Below, one piece after another: positions 7,693-14,629 of a stretch of DNA of 64,000 bases. The notes below the pieces were generated by a model. The model saw only the letters and a program-made list of their open reading frames with translations, was not told the origin of the DNA and made no database searches. Location of the stretch: positions 558,001 to 622,000 of the forward strand of contig NZ_FNFN01000002.1 of assembly GCF_900101045.1 (NCBI RefSeq). Direction: 5' to 3'. Numbering within the stretch: position 1 is the stretch's first letter; each line of letters opens with the position of its first letter. Made by a program: the position numbers and the translations under genes. The stretch comes from Nocardioides sp. YR527 (GTDB lineage: Bacteria > Actinomycetota > Actinomycetes > Propionibacteriales > Nocardioidaceae).

Positions 7693-8420
7693 GACTCCGC
7701 CACCGAAGGGCCGCCGAACGCCTCCGGGAGCGGCAGCCTGAGCGCCTTCTCCAGGCGGTCGAGGTAGTCGTTGCGACCCATCTCGACGACGCCGAGCGAG
7801 GCCAGATGGTCCGTGCGCCACTGCACGTCCAGGATCCGCTGGTCGATCGACCCCGCATCGCGCAGCGCCGAGACCAGCCCGACGAGGGCGACCTTGGACG
7901 CGTCGCGGACCCGGTGGAACATCGACTCACCGGCAAAGAGCCCGCCGATGGCGACCCCGTAGAGCCCGCCGACCAGGCGGTCGTCCTGCCAGGCCTCGAC
8001 CGAGTGCGCCCAGCCGAGCTCGTGCAGGTTCCCGTACGCCCGGCGGATCCGCTTGTCGATCCAGCCGTGGGGCCGGCGGGGATCGGCGCAGGAGGCCACC
8101 ACCTCGTCGAAGCTGGTGTCGATCCTGATCTCGAAGTCCCGCACCGACCGGCGCAAGGACCGCGAGACGACGAGCCCGTCCAGCGGAAGTACGCCGCGAC
8201 GGACCGGCGAGAACCACATCATCGGATCCCGCTGGGACTCCCCGGGCATCGGGAAGATCCCGTGCCGGTACGCGGCCAGGAGTGTCCCGGGCGCGACGTC
8301 CGCACCCATGCCCACCAGATCGTCCAGCTCAGCCCCGCCATGACCCCCGCCTGGGTCCCGGAGGTCGGCAAAGGCCCACGGCGAGGGCTCGGGTTCGATC
8401 GGTCCCCCACGATTCGCCAC
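7689..8420 (-). CDS. aat: Leucyl/phenylalanyl-tRNA--protein transferase
   Basis: A 243-aa Aat enzyme, which transfers Leu or Phe from aminoacyl-tRNA to N-terminal Arg/Lys residues to mark proteins for ClpS/ClpAP-type degradation. The family signatures are all present: the YRHGIFPM segment, the MWFSPVRRGVL loop, HGWIDKRIRRAYGNLHELGWAHSVEAW, and the GGLYGVAIGGLFAGESMFHR block. Length is normal. A TAACGT -10 box ends 6 nt before the GTG start, supporting a leaderless mRNA and this start. It is divergent from the EcsC gene and convergent with the rhodanese gene, overlapping it by 4 bp. Confidence 0.95.
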   Translation of the reverse strand: MANRGGPIEPEPSPWAFADLRDPGGGHGGAELDDLVGMGADVAPGTLLAAYRHGIFPMPGESQRDPMMWFSPVRRGVLPLDGLVVSRSLRRSVRDFEIRIDTSFDEVVASCADPRRPHGWIDKRIRRAYGNLHELGWAHSVEAWQDDRLVGGLYGVAIGGLFAGESMFHRVRDASKVALVGLVSALRDAGSIDQRILDVQWRTDHLASLGVVEMGRNDYLDRLEKALRLPLPEAFGGPSVAES

Positions 8421-8426
8421 GTCGAA

Positions 8427-8469
8427 ACGTTATCGCCCCGTGCGGCGCCAACCACCACACACTTAGGAT
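8427..8469. promoter_or_regulatory. Back-to-back leaderless promoters of aat and the EcsC gene
   Basis: The 56-bp divergent intergenic region holds TAACGT on the minus strand (8427-8432, 6 nt before the aat GTG) and TAGGAT on the plus strand (8464-8469, 7 nt before the EcsC ATG). Both genes lack ribosome sites, so two leaderless promoters share this space. Confidence 0.5.
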
Positions 8470-8476
8470 TTGGCTC

Positions 8477-9175
8477 ATGATCGGTCCCAAGGCAGTGCTC
8501 ACCAGTGCGGCCGGCCGGCTCGCGCCCAAGGTCATCCAGTCCGCTCCTGGCGTGACCACGACCGTGGTCCGGCAAGCGCTGCACCACGCGATCGTCGGGG
8601 TCGGCCCGCTCCCGGCAGCGGCCGCGGCCGCCGAGAAGCACCTCAAGGAGCACGACAACGACGTCGAGCTCGCAGTGAAGCACGCCATCGACAACCACGT
8701 GCGACTGGCCGGTGTCGGCGGCTTCGCGACCAACATCGGTGGTGTGGTCACCCAGGCGATCACGCTCCCGGCCAACATCACCGGGATGGCCATCATCCAG
8801 TGCCGCCTGGTGGCCGTGATCGCGCATCTCCGTGGCTACGACTTGACCGATCCCCGCGTGCGCAACGCCATCCTGCTCACCCTCCTGAGCGAGGAGAAGG
8901 TCGGCAAGCAGATCAAAGCGAAGAAGGTCCCCGCTCCGCCGATGGCCATCGCGACCGCTCCGACCTACGACCGCGCGATCGATGCCATCGTCGCCTCGGA
9001 GGTGGCCCAGGAGCTGCTCAGCCGGGTCACCGGGAGGGGCATGATCTCCATGGCCGCCAAGCGGATCCCGCTGGTCGGCGGTGTCGTCGGCGCGGGCGCT
9101 GATGGCTGGGTGACCTACCAGATCGGTCGCTACGCCTCGCGCGAGCTGCTGCCGCGGCACCCCGAGACCCCCTGA
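8477..9175 (+). CDS. EcsC family protein
   Basis: A 232-aa EcsC-domain protein. The central GVGGFATNIGGVVTQAITLPANI, with ITGMAIIQCRLVAVIAHLRGYD after it, is typical of the family, as is the C-terminal RIPLVGGVVGAGADGWVTYQIGRYA segment. In Bacillus, EcsC belongs to the Ecs transporter locus, but the actinobacterial versions stand alone and their biochemical role is unknown. It is probably a peripheral membrane protein, as the glycine-rich segments are amphipathic. The start at 8477 is fixed by a TAGGAT box 7 nt upstream; upstream in-frame codons belong to the aat region. Confidence 0.8.
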   Translation: MIGPKAVLTSAAGRLAPKVIQSAPGVTTTVVRQALHHAIVGVGPLPAAAAAAEKHLKEHDNDVELAVKHAIDNHVRLAGVGGFATNIGGVVTQAITLPANITGMAIIQCRLVAVIAHLRGYDLTDPRVRNAILLTLLSEEKVGKQIKAKKVPAPPMAIATAPTYDRAIDAIVASEVAQELLSRVTGRGMISMAAKRIPLVGGVVGAGADGWVTYQIGRYASRELLPRHPETP

Positions 9176-9265
9176 GCCCGACTCACAGGAACTTCACAGG
9201 TCCGTCCTACGTTCCTCTGAACACGGAACTCCACACTGTTGGTGTCCGCTTGGGAGGAGCAGCAG

Positions 9266-9868
9266 ATGACCGTCGACACGACGTGCGCCCCGATCAGCCC
9301 AGCCCGCGCTGCCGGGGTCGAGGTGAGACCTCACCTGCTCCTCCTGGGCGGCGTACCCGGCGCCGGCAAGAGCACACTGATCCGCGACGTGGCCGACCGA
9401 CGTCCTGACGTACGCACCCTCGACCCGGAGACCCCGGGGCGCTGGCTCGCGGCACGGCTGCCGGAGGTGCCCTACCGCCTCTACCGGCCGCTGGTGCACC
9501 TGTGGCACGCGATCGCGACCCTCGTCCTGGTCCTGCTCGGCCCGGCCCTCGGTGGCCACACCCTCCTCGTCCACGACCCGGCCACCCGGCCCGGTCGGCG
9601 CGAGCTGCTCGGGCGGATCGCCCGCGCCCGCGGCTGGCGTACGTCGCTGGTCATGATCGACGTACCGCGCGTCGCGGCGCTCGACGGCCAGCACGAGCGC
9701 GGCCGGATGGTCCGCGCCGAGTCCTTCGAGCGTCACTGGGACCGCTGGACCGACGACCAGCCCCGGCTCCTGACGGCGGCGACCTTCGGTGACGCCGACG
9801 GCTCCTGGGATCGGGTCCACCTCGTCGACCGTGCCCGCGCCGCGGGACGGCTCGAGGCGATCCTCTAG
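9266..9868 (+). CDS. P-loop NTPase, kinase-like (AAA_33-type)
   Basis: A 200-aa protein with a Walker A motif GVPGAGKST at residues 29-37. The downstream LVMIDVPRVAALDGQHERGR resembles the lid/second-aspartate region of zeta-toxin and AAA_33 kinases. These phosphorylate small molecules, sugars or RNA, but substrate cannot be inferred. The start at 9266 follows GGAGGAG by 5 nt; an upstream in-frame ATG-like start at 9239 lacks this spacing. The stop codon lies inside the left end of the adjacent MITE-like element, so the element apparently inserted at the CTAG formed by the gene's last bases. Confidence 0.65.
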   Translation: MTVDTTCAPISPARAAGVEVRPHLLLLGGVPGAGKSTLIRDVADRRPDVRTLDPETPGRWLAARLPEVPYRLYRPLVHLWHAIATLVLVLLGPALGGHTLLVHDPATRPGRRELLGRIARARGWRTSLVMIDVPRVAALDGQHERGRMVRAESFERHWDRWTDDQPRLLTAATFGDADGSWDRVHLVDRARAAGRLEAIL

Positions 9869-10030
9869 GGCGTGTCTCTTAAAGACACGGCGGCCGCGAG
9901 CGGCGTTTCGGGCCGATCTGGCAAGGCGCCCGCCGCGACGGCATCCTCACGGCTGTTGAGCGGCGGCAACGCCGCCAGATCGGATGCGAAACGCCGCGTA
10001 GCGGGCGTGGATTTGAGAGACACGCCCTAG
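9865..10030. mobile_element. 166-bp palindromic MITE-like element
   Basis: Perfect 15-bp terminal inverted repeats run CTAGGGCGTGTCTCT (9865-9879) and its reverse complement (10016-10030). Inside, a second inverted pair of 23-24 nt, beginning GCGGCGTTTCG and ending GATCTGGC, extends the fold so that nearly the whole element forms one hairpin. The outermost CTAG could be a target duplication, as seen with some IS5-group elements. There is no coding capacity. It lies between convergent gene ends and provides the stop codon of the upstream gene. A solo end of the same type occurs at 13563. Confidence 0.8.
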
Positions 10031-10036
10031 GTGCCC

Positions 10037-11236
10037 CTACCGCCGAACGAGGCGGTAGGCCTTCAGGACCGCGCGGCCCCACCAGCGGCGCTCGAGGCCC
10101 TCGCGGGCACGCTGCTTCGGCACCAGCGACCGGGTGTGCTCCAGCTCGGCGCGCAGCTCACCGACCTCATCCTCCAACCGCGCCTCGGACTTGCGCAGCC
10201 GGATGGCCTCCTGGAGCAGCGCGTCGATGGTGGCGACGCCGGCGTCGAGCACCTCGCGCGAGGAGATGGTGTCCGGGTCGACGAACGGCTTGCCCGCCAG
10301 GTCGGCCGGCACCAGCAGCTCCTCGAGCCCACCGACGACGTCGTAGCCACGTCCCGACAGCGCCTCGACCCAGCCCTCGGAGAGCGACTCGACCCACGGC
10401 AGGATCGAGGGGGAGAGCGCCAGGCGTGCGGAGTCGCGGCGCTTGGCCAGCGTGCGGTGGGCCAGGAACTCGCGTACGAAAGGCCGGTAGTCGGCCGGCT
10501 CGAGCACCGGCACGACCGTCAGGTTGATCTCGCGGAGCAGGGCCGCCTCGGGTACGCCGAGGGACGGGTTGCCGCGGTCGATCCCCTCGAAGTCGATGGT
10601 CAGGTCGTCGAGGCCGAAGGCGGTGGAGAATCGCTCCCACAGCAGCGACGAGGACGACCCCGGCGGCGGGACGGTGATCAGGTGGACGCGCTCGGGCGCG
10701 ATGCCCTGGGTCCACCTGTCGAGGATGTCGGGCAGCTCCTGGACGCCCCAGAACCACGATCCGATCCGCCCCTCGCGGGCGGGGTCGCGGATCTCCTCGA
10801 GGAACTCGGCATAGGTCACGACCGAGCGGTGCTTGACGTTCTCCTGCCACTCGGCGGGGATCTGCCGGGCCAGGTCGCGCGCGGAGAGCATGATGTGGAT
10901 CTCGGAGTCGCCGCCCAGCGAGTCCAGCGCGTGCTTGGCCTGCTGCCAGGACGCGCTCGCCAGGATCTCGTGGGAGATGATCACGGTGCCGTTCTCGACG
11001 GAGCGCACCTTCTCCGCGAGCGCATCCCAGGCGCCGGTCGCCTCCTCCTCGATGCCACCCCACGGCAGGTCCATCAGGTCGAGGGCCGCCAGGAAGTGGG
11101 CATCGAAGCGATCGGCGAAGTAGTGGACTCCCTGCCCGGCGAGGGACTCCCGGTTGTGGAAGAGGACGTCTTGAAGATAGGACGTGCCCGTCTTCGGGGT
11201 GCCGACATGAAGCAGCACGCGCCGCCCAGTCTCCAA
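10037..11236 (-). CDS. Sulfotransferase-like protein with C-terminal coiled coil
   Basis: A 399-aa cytosolic sulfotransferase-like protein. Residues 7-22 hold the 5'-phosphosulfate loop LLHVGTPKTGTSYLQD, which binds PAPS. A 3'-phosphate-binding-like segment follows around IHIMLSARDLARQIPAEW. The C-terminal ~60 residues (from about 340) are heptad-rich (ALLQEAIRLRKSEARLEDEVGELRAELEH) and probably form a coiled coil. The TTG start is chosen because GAGGAG lies about 8 nt upstream. It is the third gene of a three-gene operon with a paralogue and a diverged relative upstream (12-bp gap). The acceptor (lipid, glycan or polyketide) is unknown. Confidence 0.8.
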   Translation of the reverse strand: METGRRVLLHVGTPKTGTSYLQDVLFHNRESLAGQGVHYFADRFDAHFLAALDLMDLPWGGIEEEATGAWDALAEKVRSVENGTVIISHEILASASWQQAKHALDSLGGDSEIHIMLSARDLARQIPAEWQENVKHRSVVTYAEFLEEIRDPAREGRIGSWFWGVQELPDILDRWTQGIAPERVHLITVPPPGSSSSLLWERFSTAFGLDDLTIDFEGIDRGNPSLGVPEAALLREINLTVVPVLEPADYRPFVREFLAHRTLAKRRDSARLALSPSILPWVESLSEGWVEALSGRGYDVVGGLEELLVPADLAGKPFVDPDTISSREVLDAGVATIDALLQEAIRLRKSEARLEDEVGELRAELEHTRSLVPKQRAREGLERRWWGRAVLKAYRLVRR

Positions 11237-11248
11237 CGTTCTACTCCT

Positions 11249-12370
11249 CTAGGAACGCCCCGCCAGCAATGACAACGCGAGCGCCAGCGCCCGGCGCTCG
11301 TCGGGACCCTGCGTCGCCACCCCCGAGGGGAGCAGCCGGTCAGGGTCTCCGTGGAGAGCGTATCCGGCTTCCACCAATGCATCACGTTGGGCCCGCGCCT
11401 GTGTTTCGACCCAATCCAAACTTTGCGAAGGGACGCCGACCTCTCGGGCGTCCGGAACGAGCGGTTCGAGCTTCTCCAGGCGTGGTCGCAGCTGGCCCAT
11501 CAGCAGCGTCCGCTGGGTCTCGAGATCGGTTCGTACGCTGAGAACCTGCCCGATCACGCGAGCGACCTCGTTGCCCTCGGCCGAGATCGGCCAGGGGCCG
11601 GGCAGGGTGTCCACACCGAGCAGGCCGGGCAACAGGGCGGGATCGGTGACGATCTCGACGCGGCCCTTCCCGACCCGCGCGGCCCACCAGCGGGCGATCC
11701 TGGGCAGGTCGGCACGGGGACCGAGCCAACCGCGCCACTGTGCGTCCCGGATCCAGATGTTCCAGGGGTTGACCCGGTTGGTGAAGGTGCGGAACCTCCA
11801 CGCACCGGCGGCGACCTCGTCCAACGGGCCACCGAGGACGTAGACCGTGTAACCGTCGCCACCGGGCAGCCTTCCGCGCCGCTCCAGCTCCTCGCGGATG
11901 GGCAGCGTGAGCCACGGCGAACCGACCAGTCGATAGGGGAACTTCTGCTGGGCGGGCTCGGACCTCTTCGGTCGGCGCGACCACCGTCGCGGGCGCGGAG
12001 CGGGCGCGGTCTCCACGGTGGCGAGCAGGTCCTCGGCGAGCAGCACGCTCGCCGCTCTCAGCAGCTCGCGCGCCGACAGCGTCGACGGATCGACCGGCAG
12101 CGGACCGTACGTCCTCGTCTCGGTGTCCCCGAGCAGCGGCAGGTCGCGGCGGCCGCGGCCCGGCGGGCTGGTGCTCAGCAGGGCGTCGACCCGAGAAGGC
12201 TCCGAGGGACCGGTCGTGTTGAGCCGCCGCAGCAGCTCGAGCATCTCGGCACCCGGCAGGTGGTCGGTCGTGGAGGGCGTGGCGGGCTCGGACCAGGATG
12301 TCCAAGGAGTCGTACCGCCCTCGCGCAGGTGCGCGGCCCAACCCCAACCCCTGGTGGGTGCAGCTGGCAT
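11249..12370 (-). CDS. Diverged sulfotransferase-like protein lacking the PAPS loop
   Basis: A 373-aa protein between two sulfotransferase-like genes. No HVGxPKTGT loop is present. Residues 174-192 (YTVYVLGGPLDEVAAGAWR) and 222-243 (LPRIARWWAARVGKGRVEIVT) line up with the RDIARVLAAEW and LPDVLSRWGRNLPPERVHLVT blocks of its neighbours. Residues 92-120 resemble the tail helix that ends those neighbours, so the order of parts seems altered. I infer a non-catalytic relative, perhaps a partner subunit. The ATG shares its A with the TGA stop of the upstream gene, so translation is coupled. A long upstream frame extension is only a shadow of that gene. Confidence 0.65.
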   Translation of the reverse strand: MPAAPTRGWGWAAHLREGGTTPWTSWSEPATPSTTDHLPGAEMLELLRRLNTTGPSEPSRVDALLSTSPPGRGRRDLPLLGDTETRTYGPLPVDPSTLSARELLRAASVLLAEDLLATVETAPAPRPRRWSRRPKRSEPAQQKFPYRLVGSPWLTLPIREELERRGRLPGGDGYTVYVLGGPLDEVAAGAWRFRTFTNRVNPWNIWIRDAQWRGWLGPRADLPRIARWWAARVGKGRVEIVTDPALLPGLLGVDTLPGPWPISAEGNEVARVIGQVLSVRTDLETQRTLLMGQLRPRLEKLEPLVPDAREVGVPSQSLDWVETQARAQRDALVEAGYALHGDPDRLLPSGVATQGPDERRALALALSLLAGRS

Positions 12371-13479
12371 CAGGAGCGTCGCCCCTTGACCCGCCGCATC
12401 AGGCCGGCGGCACGGGAGGCGACCGGGCCCTGGGGCGGGTCGGTGCGAGCGGCCTCGACGACGACCGCGACCAGCGCGTCGATCGCCGCGTCGGCGACGT
12501 CCTTGGTGCGCGGCGCGTCCGGGTCGATCCACTCGACGTCGGCGTCGGGACGCTGCGGGTGGAGGTCGTCGAGCTCGCCGGCGATGTCGACCTTGGCCAG
12601 CTCGGCCCACTCGATCCAGGACTCGGCGACCTGGTCGGCCCAGTCGAAGGCGTACGGCGGCAGGGTGACCCGCTCGCGCCCGTCGCGGTGGGCGAGGGTG
12701 CGCTTGGCGATCACGTCGGTGACCATGTGGCGGTAGTCCTCGCGGGGGAGCTCCTGCGACTCGAGCCGCGCGTTGAGCCGCCGCAGCAGCGTCGCCTCGG
12801 CACGGCCGAGCGACTGGTTGTGGCGGTCGCTGTCGATCGGGGTCCAGGACTCCTCGATCCCGACGACCTCGCAGAACCGGCGCCAGAGCACCTCGCTCGG
12901 CGCCCCGTCGTGCGGCACGGTGACCAGGTGCACGCGCTCCGGCGGCAGGTTGCGGCCCCACCGGCTGAGCACGTCGGGCAGGCCGTGCGTACGCCAGAAC
13001 CAGGCGGCCGAGCGGGACTGCTTCGCGGTCTGCATCCACTCGAGGTAGCGGGCGAAGGTGACCTTGCGCTCGCGCTGCACCTGGTCCTGCCACTCCGCGG
13101 CCAGGACGCGCGCGATGTCGCGGGCGGTGTAGACGATGTGCACCTCGGTGCGGCCGCCCTCGCCGAGGTCGGTCATCGCCTTCTCGACCCGGTCGGGCCG
13201 GGCGCCGGCGAAGAGGTGGTGGCTGATCAGGATCGTCTCGGACTCGTGGCGGCGCACCCGCTTGACGAGCGTGTCCCACTCGCCGTGGACGGTCTTCCTC
13301 ATCCCGCCCCACGGGCGGTCGATCAGGTCGAGCGCCGGCCGGAAGAAGTCCGGCTGGCCGCCGACCGGGTAGAAGACGCCATGCTTCTCCAGGGACACCC
13401 GGTTGTGGAACAACCTGTCCTGGAGGTACGTCGTGCCCGTCTTCGGAGCGCCGACGTGGAGGAAGACTTTGCGCGCCAT
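12370..13479 (-). CDS. Sulfotransferase-like protein
   Basis: A 369-aa protein with an N-terminal PAPS-binding loop at about residues 4-19 (VFLHVGAPKTGTTYLQD). It also has the conserved LDLIDRPWGGMRKTVHGEW, IVYTARDIARVLAAEWQ and PERVHLVTVPHDG blocks, and is clearly paralogous to the protein encoded at 10037-11236. It is the first gene of a tight operon, with its stop overlapping the next start. ATG at 13479 is preferred; an upstream TTG at 13500 is in frame but adds seven residues ahead of the usual MARKVFLHVG beginning. It probably transfers sulfate to a secondary metabolite or cell-envelope glycan, not determinable here. Confidence 0.8.
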   Translation of the reverse strand: MARKVFLHVGAPKTGTTYLQDRLFHNRVSLEKHGVFYPVGGQPDFFRPALDLIDRPWGGMRKTVHGEWDTLVKRVRRHESETILISHHLFAGARPDRVEKAMTDLGEGGRTEVHIVYTARDIARVLAAEWQDQVQRERKVTFARYLEWMQTAKQSRSAAWFWRTHGLPDVLSRWGRNLPPERVHLVTVPHDGAPSEVLWRRFCEVVGIEESWTPIDSDRHNQSLGRAEATLLRRLNARLESQELPREDYRHMVTDVIAKRTLAHRDGRERVTLPPYAFDWADQVAESWIEWAELAKVDIAGELDDLHPQRPDADVEWIDPDAPRTKDVADAAIDALVAVVVEAARTDPPQGPVASRAAGLMRRVKGRRS

Positions 13480-13562
13480 GATCCCGCTATTCTGCACCAA
13501 GTTAGTAGAGATTGTCGCGGCGGTCCGTCTTTTGTCACCCGGCCGTCACTCTTGAGTGCAGT

Positions 13563-13583
13563 CTAGGGCGTGTCTCCACCTAG
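13563..13583. mobile_element. Solo MITE end (scar)
   Basis: CTAGGGCGTGTCTC at 13563-13576 repeats the first 14 nt of the element at 9865. It is followed after 3 nt by another CTAG that includes the stop codon of the HMG-CoA lyase gene. The rest of the element is absent, so this looks like a deletion remnant or an internal excision footprint. Confidence 0.5.
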
Positions 13584-14518
13584 GAGCGCAAGGCACGTAC
13601 GACGGCCGAGGGACTCGGCCGGCCGAGGTGGTCGGCGAGCCAACGGCTCGTGTCAGCGACCTTGCCGAGATCGACACCGTGCTCGATCCCCAGGCCGTCG
13701 AGCATCCAGAGCAGGTCCTCGGTGGCCAGGTTGCCGGTGGCTGACTTGGCATAGGGGCAGCCGCCCAGGCCGCCCGCGCTGGCGTCGTAGGTGGTCACAC
13801 CGGACTGGAGGCCGGCAAGGGTGTTCGCCAAGGCCTGGCCGTAGGTGTCGTGGAAGTGCAGCGCGAGCCGCTCGGTCGGGACGCCTTCCTTCTTGAAGGC
13901 TCCGATCAGCGCCTTGACGTGGCCGGCGGTCGCGACTCCGATCGTGTCCCCGAGGCTGAGCTCGTCGGCGCCGAGATCCAGGAGCCGCTTGCCCGCCTCG
14001 ACGACCTTCGCGATCTCGACCTGGCCCTCCCAGGGGTCGCCGAAGCACATGCTGAGGTAGCCGCGGACCGTCATGCTATCTGCCTTTGCGCGGTTCATCG
14101 TCGGCTCGAACATCGCCCACTGACCGTCGAAGGTCTGGTTGAGGTTCTTGTTGGCGAACGTCTCCGTCGCGCTGCCGAAGATCGCGATGTGCCGCAGCCC
14201 CAGCTCGAGCGCGCGGTCGAGACCCTTCTCGTTGGGGACGAGCACCGGGAGCTCCCGCGCCCTGTCGCCGAGCCGGTCGACCAGCTCTTCCATGAGCTGT
14301 TTCGCGTCGGCCAGTTGCGGCACCCACTTCGGGTGCACGAAGCTCGTCGCCTCCACCGGGCTCAGGCCGGCATCGAGCAGCCGGGTGATCAGGTCGGCCT
14401 TGACGCCGGTGTCGATCGCCGTCTTCTCGTTCTGCAGGCCGTCCCGCGCACCGACCTCGTAGATCGTGATCCTGCTGGGCAGGTCGTCGTGGCGTACGAC
14501 TGCGGGGAGATCGTTCAT
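13580..14518 (-). CDS. mvaB: Hydroxymethylglutaryl-CoA lyase
   Basis: A 312-aa enzyme that cleaves 3-hydroxy-3-methylglutaryl-CoA to acetyl-CoA and acetoacetate, the last step of leucine breakdown. The DRE-TIM metallolyase fold begins with YEVGARDGLQNE (catalytic Arg-Asp). The metal-binding HFHDTYGQALAN and the family signature ASAGGLGGCPYAKSATGN with its catalytic cysteine are both intact. An AGGAG site lies about 9 nt before the ATG. It lies downstream of the methylcrotonyl-CoA carboxylase genes in the same orientation, completing the pathway, but is separated by a 111-bp gap containing a large inverted repeat that may attenuate read-through. Confidence 0.95.
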   Translation of the reverse strand: MNDLPAVVRHDDLPSRITIYEVGARDGLQNEKTAIDTGVKADLITRLLDAGLSPVEATSFVHPKWVPQLADAKQLMEELVDRLGDRARELPVLVPNEKGLDRALELGLRHIAIFGSATETFANKNLNQTFDGQWAMFEPTMNRAKADSMTVRGYLSMCFGDPWEGQVEIAKVVEAGKRLLDLGADELSLGDTIGVATAGHVKALIGAFKKEGVPTERLALHFHDTYGQALANTLAGLQSGVTTYDASAGGLGGCPYAKSATGNLATEDLLWMLDGLGIEHGVDLGKVADTSRWLADHLGRPSPSAVVRALRS

Positions 14519-14544
14519 GGCGTCGACTCCTGCTCGGTTCGTTC

Positions 14545-14623
14545 CACGTGTAACACGCTGTTCGCAGGACTACTCGCCCTATCGGAACGACCGGATAGTC
14601 CCACGAACGACGTGTTACACGTG
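14545..14623. repeat. 79-bp inverted repeat between the carboxylase and mvaB genes
   Basis: Arms of 28 nt (14545-14572 and 14596-14623) pair except at two internal 2-nt mismatches, enclosing a 23-nt loop. The outer 13 bp, CACGTGTAACACG, pair perfectly. It fills most of the carboxylase-mvaB gap. It could be a terminator or attenuator, an mRNA-processing hairpin, or a short MITE. No T tract follows on either strand. Confidence 0.6.
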
Positions 14624-14629
14624 CCGCGG

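Noticed and set aside
11249..13312. A longer version (687 aa) of the middle sulfotransferase-like protein
   Set aside because: The extra N-terminus is out-of-frame translation of the upstream sulfotransferase gene. The coupled ATG at 12370 is a better start.
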